The notes beneath the pieces are model-generated. The model saw nothing but the letters and a program-made list of their open reading frames with translations, was not told the DNA's origin and searched no databases. Below, piece by piece: positions 1-14,400 of a DNA stretch of 64,000 nucleotides. Both the position numbers and the translations under genes were made by a program. Position 1 is the first letter of the stretch. Every line of letters starts with the position of its first letter. Origin of the DNA: Doryteuthis pealeii (lineage: Eukaryota > Mollusca > Cephalopoda > Myopsida > Loliginidae); contig CM042141.1 in NCBI GenBank assembly GCA_023376005.1, forward strand, positions 99,796,712-99,860,711, written 5' to 3'.

Positions 1-103
1 CAAGGGTATTAGCACTATGTGAAATGCAAACAGCCTTGTCCAGGATTTGAACTTAGGCTGCCAGGTCCATTTCCTATGACGATAACGATTATACCATGGA
101 CCT
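1..103 (-). mobile_element. tRNA-derived SINE, family A, partial
   Basis: On the minus strand it contains a pol III box-B-like GTTCAAATCC and then the family A body seen at 6793-7087. Cut by the window edge. Confidence 0.6.
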
Positions 104-199
104 TCATCACTATAAACAAATCATTTATCTGGTCATTTACTAAACTTCAGCTCAGTTAATGGTAATCATTCATGCAAATAGATGAACATTATTATTATT

Positions 200-838
200 A
201 GCAAATATATGCACCCTCCGGGTGCAAGTATTTAAGTTTTAATGTAATAGAATATATTATATTAGAAAGGCTAATGAAACTAAATAAGAATGCAGATAAA
301 AAGACTTGAAACAGAGGTAGGTATAATCGGAAAATAGAACAACTGAAACTTACTCTTCTATCACTCTCGTCTTTCATTGCTAAATTTTCCTAATTTAATA
401 ACTTAGTTAAAATAGGAAGTAAAGAATAAAATCAGAATTATTTCTTCTCGTTAATCGATTTCTTTTAAGATTTATTGAAGAGACTTTTTATCATATTCAT
501 TAAGATAAAACCATACAATTAAAAATCAATAATACTAAGCATATATTTATTAAGATCAAATCTTTAATTTCAATATGCAAATTAGTCTTCCTGTTCACAC
601 TGTAAACTGCTATTTTAGTGTATATATAAATACAATTGCATATTATTCATTTGTAGATATGATTAACAGTATTAATAATGTAAAACAATTTTATTAGAAA
701 TTGAGGTTTAAATAGAAATAAAATCATGGAGAATGTGATGTAAATAACAAAGGGAATTGTGACTTGTATAGTAATATAGTTTCGGTCACAGACAGACAAA
801 CCCACAATCTCCATTATAATAAGATATATCATCAGTAA
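200..838 (-). repeat. Dispersed repeat family J, about 640 bp
   Basis: Reverse-complement copy of 45344-45897 and related to 12938-13456. One end carries the palindromic GCACCCTCCGGGTGC head; the other ends in AATGGAGATT next to TGTCTGTGACCGAAACTA. Superfamily not identified. Confidence 0.7.
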
Positions 839-1044
839 GAAAATTTAGATGAGTTGTGTGATAGGAGGTAAGTGGCCATGCAGTTGCTTTTTTGTGAGGT
901 GCTGCTTCCAGGATTTCTTTTTAGGACAGCATGCACCATCCTTTTCATAATATACTATATTACATCCAAAAATATCTTTATATGTGACAAGATAAATCCA
1001 AGATATAAGTTAGAGTCTTTTAAAGGTTGTAAAATGCTCAAGAT

Positions 1045-1745
1045 TTGGGTTATTTTATGCTGAAGACATTTTGTTTTATTCATTCTTGATGGGTATTCAA
1101 TTTTTTTTAAACACATTTTTTAAAACTAATTTTTTCTATTTAATCCATAGATGGGACCCTAACAGGTACTACCAGTCCGGGTCAGAGTGGACCTGGGAAT
1201 AATGGTGATGAAGGGGTACTCCATACTCCCCAGAGCTCCAAAATTGGAAGGACACTAAGACTCTCAGCCACCGCTTTCTAGCACATATATGATAAAAAGG
1301 GTTGGGGGCTTGCCATAAGGGCAATAGAGTTGGGCCAATCATATAGGTGCTAGGGCTTGACATGACCAACCGATTGATTGGAGGAGGCCCTCTCAGACTG
1401 CCTGTCTAGCCTAAGCAGTGATGCTGATAGCTTTTTGATTTAGTGCATCCTGGGACGCATATATTTTCTTTGAATGAGTCCCGAGGAAGATTTACGGGTC
1501 CCAACTAAAGCCTACCTTGTAACCTATCCTGTATAATTCATTTCTAAGAAACTATTGAAATATATTTACAGTTAGCTTGAAATGGTGAGTGAAGAAAAAA
1601 GAAAAACACTGGAATGCATGGATACGATTTTACTGCATCCTTTAAGATTTTTGTGCATCAGGAATGCAAGATGCATACCTATCAGCATCTCTGCCTAAGG
1701 ACCAAAGTGTTGAATTGAAGGTTTGGGTGAATAAATCAGTCTTCA
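1045..1745 (+). mobile_element. Repeat family C, split by a MITE
   Basis: Starts near GGGTTATTTTATGCTGAAGA and includes GGGACCCTAACAGG and a GATTGATTGGAGG block shared with six other places in the window. The element is interrupted at 1416-1693 by a family D MITE, after which family C sequence resumes. Confidence 0.75.
1416..1693 (+). mobile_element. hAT-like MITE, family D copy 1, 278 bp
   Basis: Ends CAGTGATGCTGATAG and TATCAGCATCTCTG are inverted copies. Flanked by the exact 6-bp duplication CCTAAG (1410-1415 and 1694-1699). Inserted into a family C repeat. Confidence 0.88.
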
Positions 1746-1943
1746 AGAAAGATGAAGAAATATTTCAATTGCCAGAACAAAATTTGGAATCTTGAGGACT
1801 TATTTATTATTGTGTTGTTTATAAATTTTTTTTTGTTTTTAACTCAACTCATGCTGTATTAAATAACTATGAAATTGTTAAAAATATTCTAGAATAAGGT
1901 AAGCATTTTTAAAGTGAAAATAATGTAGATTTTTTTTACTTAC

Positions 1944-2034
1944 ATTATCAGAACAGAATGACATTAACGCCAACATGACTAATACGGTTAATGTCAGATA
2001 AGTCCAGAAACGAAGCCAACTTCGATATAATCTC
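1944..2034 (-). CDS. GNPTAB: GNPTAB exon 28 (residues 1108-1138): C-terminal anchor
   Basis: Encodes [20 protein letters not shown] then FCSDN: the C-terminal transmembrane helix of the beta subunit, aligned with vertebrate [20 protein letters not shown]. Acceptor TATTTACAG, donor GTAAGT. No stop is reached. The short cytosolic tail must be encoded further left; I found no convincing exon in 1-1943. Confidence 0.94.
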
Positions 2035-5000
2035 CTGTAAATACAAACAGATATAAATAAAAGTAAATACAAAATTCATCATTAAAACAAAGGAACAATA
2101 AAATACAAGTTACTAATGTCTATTTGAAAATTACTTTTACTTATTCATCTCCATTGCAAATAATAGTATGACATTTAGGATTACATAACATTTTATTGGC
2201 ATATGTAGTAGGGTGCAAATGTAGTGGGGTGCAAATGTAATAGGGTGCAAATGTAATAGGGTGTAAATGTAGTAGTTTTATATAAGGGTAGAAAAAAAAA
2301 TTCAAATAATCTTGGCCAAATATAGTTTAAAACCATTTTTTTATTTTTTATTTATTCATTTTTTAAAAATGTATTTATTTTGCTAACATATTAATACAGA
2401 CATACAGAATTACAACTAAATTCATGAATATTAGTATATTACATCCACTAGAATTAGTATTACATTCATGAAAATTAATATATTACATTCGCGAAAATTA
2501 GTATATGGTGGAGCTCTCTAAGTAGTTTAACTAACGAGAAGAGAGCCCCTTAAAGTTCAAAGAAACATTCCTAATAATATTCAAATTAACAAAAAAAATA
2601 AAATCAGTTTACTTCAACAATGTGTAATATTACAAATTACAAAAAAAATAAAAATATATTTACGTATATAGAGTTATTCATAAGTACACAAAAACATACA
2701 CACATATAATTATAATATAATAATAATAATAGCATAATCTTTACAGATCATTGCCGTCCCTCACAATCCTATAACTCCAACACCAGAACCCTTCATTGCA
2801 TGAGCCCTCACACATATACTCATATGCATACATACATATGCACACTTGTATACATACATATACTTACACACATGCATACATATTCACATGTTAGAATAAG
2901 GATAGAATACTGATAAGTATAAAAGACAGACTCGTACACGAAAAAAAAAAAAAAAAAAAAAAAAAAAGATAGCAGCAAATACTGTAATAATAATTTCTTT
3001 ATTCGCAGAAGACAATCTCTACATAATGTTATTTGAAATTAATAACAACCCTAATAATTCCTGAAAATTTGGATGGAATCAAGTCAACAATAATAGAGTC
3101 TTAGAGAACGGATGGACATTATTTGTTGAATGACAAATCTGTTTTGTCAGTAATTTGTATGACTCACTGAAACTATTAAAGATATTCTTTAAATATAATT
3201 TCTTCAATTTTTGTATTTGTGCTACTATGACTGTAAAAATAGTAATCAATGAAAATGTTTAGAAAACAATTTTGGATTATCTCCCTTACATCATCACTCT
3301 TAATTCAACAAATCGCCAATTTGCTTATTTTGTAAAAGAATCATTCATAATGAAATCCTATTTATAGGATACTAGTAGAGCTACCCGACGTTGCTCAGGA
3401 TTTAAAAAGTTAAAAATAAATATATTATCTATATTTATATATAGATTAATAAAAAAAATACTTTTCTATATATTTGTGTGACAGAGAACATGAGGTGAAC
3501 GGCGAATGTCAAGGTCTGCCGTATTCTCGAAGGATGCGGGCTAGGCTTTGCCTGGCATGTATGAATGTAGAATCGAACTCACTTCCTTCAAGAATGTGAA
3601 CGGGCGACACATTGGCACCGAAGTCGAGATGCTATAGTCCCGTATGTAAGCGCCAGGTGCCCGGATGATAGCGGATGTTGAGGAGAAACTAGTATAAGTA
3701 GAAGTGGGGTGACGGCAGGAGTCGAGTTGCAATTTTGAGTTGCTGAACATTTTACGACGAAGGATTTTTCAGCTGCTGAAGATTTTTGAGTTGCTAAAGA
3801 TTTTATGACGACGACGATGGATTTTTAGCTGCTAAAGATTTTTTGACGGCGACGACATAAATATTCGACTTTTTTCCCCACTATTTTTTTCTCCACTATT
3901 TTTTTTCATTCTAGAATTTGTTTTATTATCTTTTATTCTTTATATTTATTTTTAATTTGTTTATTTTTATTATTCTTCTGGTTTGTATTTTGACTTTTAT
4001 TCACTTTTTATTATGTTTAATCCTTTTAAAAGACATTATTTTCTTTAATGAAAAAAAAAAAGAAAAGGGATAAACATACCATTCTCTAAGTTCATCTATA
4101 TGAAGGAAGCGATTCCTGTATTCCTTAGGAAGTTCAAAACGAGAAGGAATGGGATACATAGACTCAAAAAAGTCTTTGAGGATGGCTTTCACCTGGAGAA
4201 GAAGAAAACAAAATTTATTTATTCATTAAAGATATAAAAATAATTTCCATGCAAATTTCATCTAAAATTACTATTGGACTGGTTACCAGTTATTAGTAAT
4301 AGTTTCGCTGGTAAAATTGCTCAAGCTCCAGAAGAGTACCCCAGAGGTACCACAGTACATATAACTTAAGTAGCAATATCTCATCTACAGAAAACAATTA
4401 AAATAATTATTTCTAGAATGAATTGTAATAATTTTAATGTAACAAAAAAAATCATTTGATATAATATCAAGCATTAAATTAAATGCTAGGTAATAACAAA
4501 AATATTGAAAATGTTGACTAATCCAAATTCACCAGGAAACTGTTGTAACGGTCACTAAATTGACCTGTTAGCTATACTTTATCTTCATATAGGTATTTTT
4601 TGTTTATCAATTTAACTACCACCACAATATCTAGTCTTAGAATAATTTAGTTGATTTTTATAAAGCCCATTTTATCAGTTGCTGCTGACCCTTAAATTCA
4701 CTGCAAGTCCTTCAAAGCAAAAGTAAATGGGTAAAGGAAGAAGAAACCCATATACAAACCCTATTTAGATTACTACTACTGGTCAAAGAGGGCAACACAG
4801 TAATAATTTATATAAGACACACTGTGTCCATTTCTTTCTTGTGTTTCTTTTTCTATTGAAATGTATTTTTTTGTTATCTTTTATTGAATGTTATCTATTT
4901 CTTCTTTTGTACGGTTTTCACAGTATTTTATTAAAGAAACTTGGTAACATAAGGATAATGTGTAGAGCATTTTCTTTCCAAATTTGGACAATATCAGACA

Positions 5001-8000
5001 ATGTAGTTAAAAGAATATTTGATGTATCTAAAAGATATTTATTTACTAGCTTTAATAAAAAGATTTGGAGAATATCAGACAATGTGGTTAAACAATATTT
5101 GATATATTTAAAATATATTTATATACTAGTCTTAATTTTTAAAATTTTGACAATATCAGACAAAGGGATTAAGAAATATTTAATGTATTTAAAAGATATT
5201 TATATACAAGTTTCAATTTTTTTTAAATTGGAAAATAATATCAAACAATGTGTTTAATAAATTTCAGTCATCCAACTTTGTCATTTGGTAGCCAAATGTA
5301 GTTACCAAGCGACAAACTTGACAGACTATGATTCTCCAGGCAACAATTAAGTCTCACTTAGGAGAAGTACCAATGAGCTTTTATTAGCTCCATAGGCCAA
5401 ACACATTCTAATCAGCAGGCAATTAGAAACAACAAGCAAAGCATTGTTATTTATTGACTGGAGGTTGTAGGGTTCAATTCCTGTGCTAGGCAGGAAAGAG
5501 ACTGTTTCTCAGTGAAAAAAAAAAAAAAATACTCACCGTTTGTGATTCTTCTTTTCCGTGATCAATGTTATCATTTAAACAGATGAATTTTCTGTTTAAA
5601 AAAATACAAAAATAAATTTCAAAAATACAAAAAATACAAAAAATAGCATAATCTATAAATTTTTCTTGTCTTCTAAAATTCTTCTAATCTTAAACTACAT
5701 TTTGTAATTGTTTACAGTTGTAATTGTTTTTTTTTTTTTTTTTGAGTCTTAAGGAATTGAAAGTAACAGTCATGCCATTGTTGGTTGGTCGGTCGGTTGG
5801 TTTTAAGAGCATGTCAACCCTTGTTGGGTTATTTTATGCTGAAGACGTTTTGTTTTAGTCATTCTTGATAGGTTTTCAAATTTTAAAAAATTTAAACTCA
5901 ATATTTTTTTATTTATTTAAACTCATTTTTTTCTATTTAACCCATTATAGGACCCTAACAGGGACTACCACTCCGGGACAGAGTGGATCTGGGAGTAATT
6001 GCAATGAAATGGTACTACACACTCCCCAGAGCTCCAGAATTGGAACTTCACCACTAGATGCAGTTTAACGTCATACCTAGGACTCTGAGACCCTCAGCCA
6101 CTGCCTACTAGCACATATATGATAAAAAAGGTTGGGTATTTGCCATATGGGCAGTAGAGTTGGATCAATCATATAGGTACCAGGACTTGACATGGCCAGG
6201 CAAATGATCAAAGGAGCCAAAGTGAAGTGTTGCAAGTCATGGACAGCTCTGTCACCAAGATTCCATCCTTAAGCTTCATGTGTCACCACCCATGGCCAAA
6301 AGGTGCCCCCATTGGAGGGATTTTACTCCTGTGCAGAGGATCAGTCAGTGTATTCTACTGCCTCAGCCGTCAGGGTGGCTGTCCCATAATAGGTCTTATT
6401 TAGTAGATAAAATGTATATGCACATGTAGCAACTATTTTGGGACATGTTAATGAGAAATACTACAGTTTTACTATTTTCATTTTTTTAAGTTACTATTGT
6501 AACACACATAATCACAGCAGTTTCATTTATTCAAACATTTTTAAACCAATTTCCATTAATAAATAGGAATGTCTTTGAAGTTACCATATGTTATGACAAA
6601 TGATAACACCAATAGACTTTGGAAAGCTTTTATTCTACTTAGAATAATTGGTACACTTATTAAGAGTTCATATAGTCTAGTATTCGCTAGAGAGTTCTCC
6701 ATAAAGTAGGGGAGTTAACTCTCAATTACTTATTACACTATATTTGCTAGACTGATTGTATATTGGTGCATAATTTCATACATTTCTGCGTGGTCTAATA
6801 GTTGGAGGCATATGGTCTAACAGTTAGAGTTTTAGGAAATAGACTCGTTGACCAGAGTTCAAATCCTGGACGAAGCTACAGCTCACATAGCGCTAATATC
6901 CTAGAGAAAGGTATGAATCCAAATAATCTCCCTCCAGCTATGGGTAAATAGTAAGGCAGACTGGGCTCTTTAACCTTGGTTAGGCAACCAGTCTACAAGA
7001 AGGAAAACTTTGAATTCAAACCTCTTAAATCCGCTTGGGGTGCTTACTACTAGAATAGGCTCAGTCCTAATTAGTGAGCTATAAAAAATAGAAATCTCAC
7101 TTTGGATGTTTACGAATTCTGTCCAACTGGGAAACGGCAGCAGAAATATTTGTTTTTATCATTTGGAATGTAGTTTCATGTTCTTCATGAACAACATATC
7201 TGGAATAGAAAAGAAGAAATACACTTATATTCATTTAAGGCAATTACATTTGAATTGTACATAATGAATTTATCACCTGCTAACAATATGAATATAGTAT
7301 TATTTAGAAATATATCTTATGATAATATGAATATAACATTATCTAAAACTATATCATTTTCAAATATGAATATAACATTATCTAAAAATATATCATTTTC
7401 AAATATGAATATAACATTATCTAAAAATATATCATTTTCAAATATGAATATAACATTATCTAAAAATATATCATTTTCAAATATGAATATAACATTATCT
7501 AAAAATATATCATTTTCAAATATGAATATAGTATCAGAGATGCTGATAGGTATGCGTCCTGCATCCCTGATGCACAAAAATCTTAAAGGACGCAGTAAAA
7601 CCGTATCCATGCATTGCAGTGTTTTTCTTTTTACTTCCCTCACCATTTCAAGCTAACTGTAAATACATTTCAATAGATTCTTAGAAATGAATTACACAGG
7701 ATAGATTACAAGGTAGGAGGTAGACAGCTTTAGTTGAGACCCATCAATTTTCCCGGGGACTCCTTCAAAGCAAATATGTGCATCCCAGGACGCACTAAAT
7801 CAAAAAGCTATCAGCATCACTGTAGTATTATCTAACAATATACCATCTTCTCACAATTATATTTAAACTATTGGTGCCTTGAATTGTATAATTAGCAAGT
7901 TAGGCTAGCAGATCATTATTAGCAAATTCGATTCTCACCGGGTGCTCCATACTTCTGCCCTTGTGCCAAACTTAGGTAAAATTAGTTACTGACAACTATA

Positions 8001-8061
8001 TTATAAACTATTTTCTACTTAGTTAACCTAACACATTACAGTTATGTATTAAAGAAAAAAA

Positions 8062-8102
<41 letters not shown>

Positions 8103-8359
8103 ACATTTACTTATATTTTGGTCGTGATTTAAAATTTTCTTTGATGGCATCTGTGATGGCTTGACATTGTAAGAAGAAATCCTTAGTCAATTGTGGCTGA
8201 AAAGGAAATAGATAAAAATATACAAAAAAATATATACAGACAAAACTCATCAACAGAATAATAGCGGGAGGGGTGGTCCGTTAAAGCCCATAGATGGGAA
8301 GGGATTATTTTTGAGTCATAAAACCACTATTGTAAATAATATAAAAACATGTATATACA

Positions 8360-8400
<41 letters not shown>

Positions 8401-11400
8401 GTAAGGAAAAAGGAAAAAATGGACAAAAATAATAAATCAAACAAGTAGATGTAGGAGAGATATATTTTGTTCTGCTTTAAGCGGGAACTTCATCAGTCTG
8501 TTTATTCAAAACATGGTACATACATTTGTATTTATAGATTTCCATGATAGATATCCTCTGACCAACCAAATCTTCACAAACTTTCCCTTCACCTGAATTC
8601 ATCACCAAACTCACTCTCTCTTCTATAAATACAAATGTATGTGCCATGTTTTGAATAAACAGACTGATGAAGGGTAGATAATTGAGATTAGCGAAAAGTG
8701 AATTTGCAAAGCGAATTAAATTCTTTTTTTTTTTTAATAAATACAGCCAGACAAAACATTAAAATGATTTTGTAAGATTTCTAAGAAAGGGAATGTTTGA
8801 CCTAATTTAAGCTACAGGTTGCTACTTATGAAATTTAACATAGAAATACATTTTAAATTCTCCCATCTTTCTCTCTCTACCCTCGCAGAGAAACTAAACA
8901 TATAAAATGAGGAAGTAATCAAGATATACATAGAGGGGAAGAAAGTGATAGACAGAATGTAAAGTAAGAGATTGGTCAGTTTTTTTTTTACTTAATTCCA
9001 AATTATGACTAATTAGAACCAATTAAAATGGAATTTTTTTCAAATATAACTCAATCCTAAAAGTCAGGAATAATTTAGTATAATTTTTGTCATTAAACTA
9101 AAAAGTAAAAAAGCCTTTAGGAGACAACAGTAGATTTGCTCAGCTTTAGTATAATGATATATATATATATATATACAGTACTTACAAGATACAGCATGAC
9201 ACACTTACATAGAATAGTATCGATAGTGCTCTCTCTCTTTCAAAGGGAATAATATTAATATATACAGTTTTTTAAAAATACAATAACATCACATTTATTA
9301 TAAATATCAAAATGTACACTACAACATGTTAAAGTTTATTTACCTTGTGTATATAATGGAAATGGATTTTTTTTTCTGCAGTGATTGCATAGTCTCTAAT
9401 GAAATACATTACTGACTATTAGGAATTGTTTTTTTTCCCCCTGTAGATTTTGTCCGTTGTATCCAAAATCTGTTGATAGGGAATCCGTAGATGAGGGGTT
9501 TGTCTGTGTATATATATATATATATATATATGTTTTGTGTGTATATGAGGCTGTATCAATAGGCTGAATTTTGATCTGAAAGTTTCATGATACAATCACT
9601 GGTAAAAAAATGGACTTACTGTTACATAATTATTAGATTCCTAATATTTATGTACAGTAGTGTAGAAACCAAAATGGCTGTTATAAGTTGCTTGGCTTGA
9701 CCTGATCCTGATCCTTCCAGTGGATACCGTGAGAATCGGTGGAGAAGACCCTCTTCCGGTTTAGATTAGAGAGAGTTTTAGTCAGATCGGCCAAACCCAC
9801 GACGGTGGTAAGTCGTGTTATGCACGCAGCCGACTCAATCTGCGCAGGTAGTCTGGTGGGGATTTCAGAATAAAATATGATTTAAGTTAAATCGAAGTCT
9901 TGTGTTATTATCTAAAAACTACCAATGACACAGGACCTCTGATAAAGAGAAATCCCCAATGGAAGACCAGACACGAAGTCCCCAAGACGAAGTCCAGACG
10001 CTAGAAGAGACGCTAGAAGAATAGAAGTAAGAAAGTAAGGAAAGAGTATACAAAACTCACCACTCTTAGAAAACATTTCCGCCATCATTTTTATTTGAAT
10101 CCATAAAAAATAAACAAAAATCTGAGACAAAACCTATTTTGTCTGAATTTTTGACATCAGGCTTGATAATTTATATTATTCAGATTTTTGGGACTGTTGT
10201 CCTCATTTTTATTGTTATATACACAACATTTTATCATGGCTAATGGGATGAGAACAATCTGCCCCAATGGATTAAATAAAGGGTTCAGTTTGAAGTTCTA
10301 TGAAGGCTCTTAATGACAACATGAAGGATCCCAAGTAGAACACTGAGAGCTGAGAGTTGAGCAGAAACATTCCCCCTCATAGTCTGAAACATTTCAACCT
10401 CTCTGTTTTTGTTGTTGTTCTGTTCTCTTGTTGTTTTTTTATTCTCCTGTGAACTGTCTCAACTGGATGGGGGGGGGTCTGTCACAATTGAGGGACAATA
10501 CAGAGATAAGACAAAGAGATGTGCCCAGCCGATGGACTACTGTGTCGCACCTTGTGTCACATCCTACTCGTGTCAAGGAGTTGCTAAATATACAAGGTGT
10601 GTCAAAAAAGTATTGAAATTTTTTGTACTTTTTGACACACTTTGTATTTTGAAAATTTGAACATTCCATTCATTTTTTTCAGAATACAAGGTGTGTCAAA
10701 AAGTACAAAAAATCTCGATACTTTTTTTGACACACCTTGGATATACAGGGTGATTGAAAAGTAATTCCCTATTTTAAACTATTTATAATTTTGCCAGCTG
10801 TCAATATTTGGAAGAATATTGAAGACTTGATTTTTATGCAAGTTTGGGCACCTCCATATTTTGCTATTGTTGTTTGTGAATGGTTGAATCACCATTTCCT
10901 GGGAGATGATGAGTAGATGTGGTTCGCATGAATGATTGGCCAGAAGCCCTGATTTAACACCCTGTGTCTTTTTTCTTTGGGGTCGTTGAAGGACCAAGTC
11001 TACTAAATGAAACCAACAACTTTGGAAGAACTTGAAGGACAAATACGAGAATTTATTTCTCCCATTCCACAAGAGTTCCTGGGAAGATCAGTTGATGTGA
11101 TTTCCAAACGGCTTGAGAGGCTGGAGGCAAATGCTGGTACCCATATAGAATTTTAAATAAAACTCCATGTTATGTGTGTTCTTCTCATATTCATTTTTTG
11201 TAAAAATAATGATTCAGAAATAAATTATAAGATCTTTAAAATAGGGAGTTACTTTACAATCAACCTGTATATTAATAAGAAATGAGATTTTGAAAATAAT
11301 TCAAGAAAATAAATCATCTAATGTATATGGATAATATAAAACTTTTTGCCAAAAATGAAAAAGAACTTCAGACCCTTGTACAAACCATTAGAATATACAG

Positions 11401-14400
11401 CTAGGACATAGGTATGGAATTCGCATTGAAAAGTGTGCCATACTCAGGATAAAAAAAGGGAAAAAAGAAACAATGGAAAGGAATAGAACTACCGAATCAA
11501 GAAGAAATAAGGAGACTGGGAGAAAAAGAGAACTATAAATGCTTGGGAATAATGGAAGCCGACACGATTAAACAAACAGAAATGAAAGAGAAAAAAAATA
11601 AAGAAAAATAAAGAAAAAAATATATTCCTACCATTTTAGTCTCATAGTATTTCTCTCTGACATTTTCAGGTAATTCTTTTTCTGGTTGAACATAATTTTC
11701 AGAACAATTTATAATCTTGGCTTCTAAGGTAGACAATGTCTGTAATAAGAAAAAAAGAAAAAAAAACAACTGTCTATGAATATAAAGATATCAAGTAAGA
11801 CAAGTAAGACTTGAACCTGCAGATAAATCAAGTCTGCTAATATGTTATCTCACCTCTATTGTTGTGTTACTGCTCAATCTTTGTTACATAATGGATAGGC
11901 ATAGCCTATCATCTTTAGAAGGTAGTGTAGATTTTAAAATTAACAGTAAAACTGTGGAAAACTGTTATTAACATGTAAATCTGGCCAACGCCCAGTGATC
12001 TTTACGTTAATAGCGTCGATCCCAGGGGTTTATTGCCCAGTGCTTGAGCGTGGAGGAATGCCAAGGGATCAACGCAATTTTTGTTCTTTCCTACCCATGA
12101 GCTTCGGCTTGCGGGTGGGCCCACATTAAAAGGAGGCCTTGTGCCCAGCCCATACAAGTGTCAGGAATTGAACTGAGACCTTACACCGCCAATTCAGCCA
12201 CCCCATGAGTTTCAAATTAGCTTCATTGGCAAGGAAAGCTGGTATAAGAGACAGGGAATTCCTTAAAATCCAGGAAGAGTTTCCATCAATGTGTGACATT
12301 TGTTTAACTTACTCCAAATTTGTGAACTTTGTACCAACACAGTTAATCCAATCGCTCAGACTGTTAGCACTTCCCCAGGCAAATGACTTTTCAACTACTG
12401 ACCAAATTTGTGTCAGTGTCATAAATAGTGCCTGCTACAATCCCAAGCCTGCCTCTGATTGGCTGAAACAGTCTTATTTAAATTAAACCAACCTACAATT
12501 TGTTATGAGAATGTATCAGGTTTTAAATTCCTGACAAGTCACAAGTTAACATTTTCTATAATTGGGACCAGTCCAAAGATAACATCTTGTAATAAGTACA
12601 AGTGTTTTTTTGTGACCAACATGTCTAGTGTTCCTTTCTACAATAGTAGGATCAAGTAACAATATTCCTCATACAATTGATAATATGACACAATCAATAA
12701 TTTTCAATAAAGAAATTTCTGGTTAAAAATTCTGCATAAAATTTATGTACAAACAGACATTGGTAAGATTCAATAAAATTGTTAGAAATATACTTACGAC
12801 TAAATCTAAAGGAAGATTATACAGTCTTGTTGCCAATGTTCTAAATTCTCGATCTGATATAACTCTGTAAAAAAACATATACATATATACTTTTATAATT
12901 TCTTAAAGATTAGTTAATTAGGTATACATCTTATTATTATAATGGAGATTCTATGTCAGTCTGTAACCAAAACTACATCACTGCCAATGTCACAAGTCCC
13001 TTAGATATATACATTATGTGCTCAATGGTTATTAAATAATTACTATTCGATCTTAATTATCATCTTATCTATTAATAATGTCTCTATTAAGGTCTAGTTG
13101 AGATAGATTTGCCTCAAAACAGCCCATATTATTAATGTGTTTAAAATTGTGTGAGATGTGTTATATATCATTAAGAAATGAAAATTTACATAGTCTATGG
13201 TGTGAATAATTTGCATAATGGTGTTAATAAATAATTACTTGGTGTTTTTGATTTCTAATATTATTGTTTTATTCTCAAATGTATAAAAAGCAATCCTATG
13301 TATAATCTTATATTGAAATCAATTAGAATAAAGTACAAATAAGTGTAATCTTTTTTTGTGTTCTTATTTAATTTCATTAGCCTCTCTAATTCAATATGAT
13401 ATTTAATTATATTAAAACTGAAATACTTGAGCCCAGAGGGTGCATATTTTTGCTACTTAAAATAAATACAACACAGAAAGCAAAAATAACAAAATATTTT
13501 TATAAATTTGAGCATCAAAAATTTCCCATATTTAATAAGATTTTTTTTTGTGTTTTATATATTTACAAGATTAATTTTCTGTGATAAAAAGTATTTTGAA
13601 TAAAAATTTAGAATTGATATTTTGATCCATGTAGGATTTGATCAAAGAAAGTTTTGGGATGGGAAGAACAAATTTAAAACAAAATGAAATTGAAAGATTT
13701 GATTGAAGATTTGCAAACTTGGACAAATATAAAAATTTATACAATACAAAATTTGACAGTGTAATATGACATGGTTTCTTAAAGTGAGTCTAAATCAGTG
13801 GTTCCCAAACTTTTTCAGCCTAATTCCCCCTTGGTTTCCCAGTGGATTCTTAATGCCTACCTCATACACACTATATTTTTTTGTATGTGTTGTGTACAAT
13901 CATCAAGCAAACGTTCAGATTTTTTACCCTGATTTTAGACAAGTAACAAAACTATGCATTTCATTTATGATATAATGGAATGACCCATCTCCCCCGTACC
14001 TTAACAGTGGCGATGGTTCTAACCACTATTTAAGAACACACAGATTACTCTGTGCAAAACTCACCTGAAGTACTTAGACAACGGACTCTCCTCCTAATAC
14101 TCACGTGACCTTACTATATAACAGTTTATAATTGTTATGCCAATTTTATTCTGTGTAAACTGCATACGTGTTCCTTTACCTTTGAATTTATGACATATAC
14201 TTTTTCCTTTAGATTTTGTAAAAAAACAAGTTATTTATTAACCGCTCCTTATGCCACCCTGTCACCCCTCGTTCACCCCCTATTGCCTCATCGCCCCCAG
14301 GTGTGTGTGGGGATACCGCTCACTTTGGGAACCACTGGTCTAAATAAAATAGAACTTACCCTGATTTGTCAGTATCAGTTTGATCGAATATATCACCAGG

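Noticed and set aside
7255..7656. ORFs of 133 and 109 codons on opposite strands
   Set aside because: Both come from the 39-bp tandem repeat and run into a MITE.
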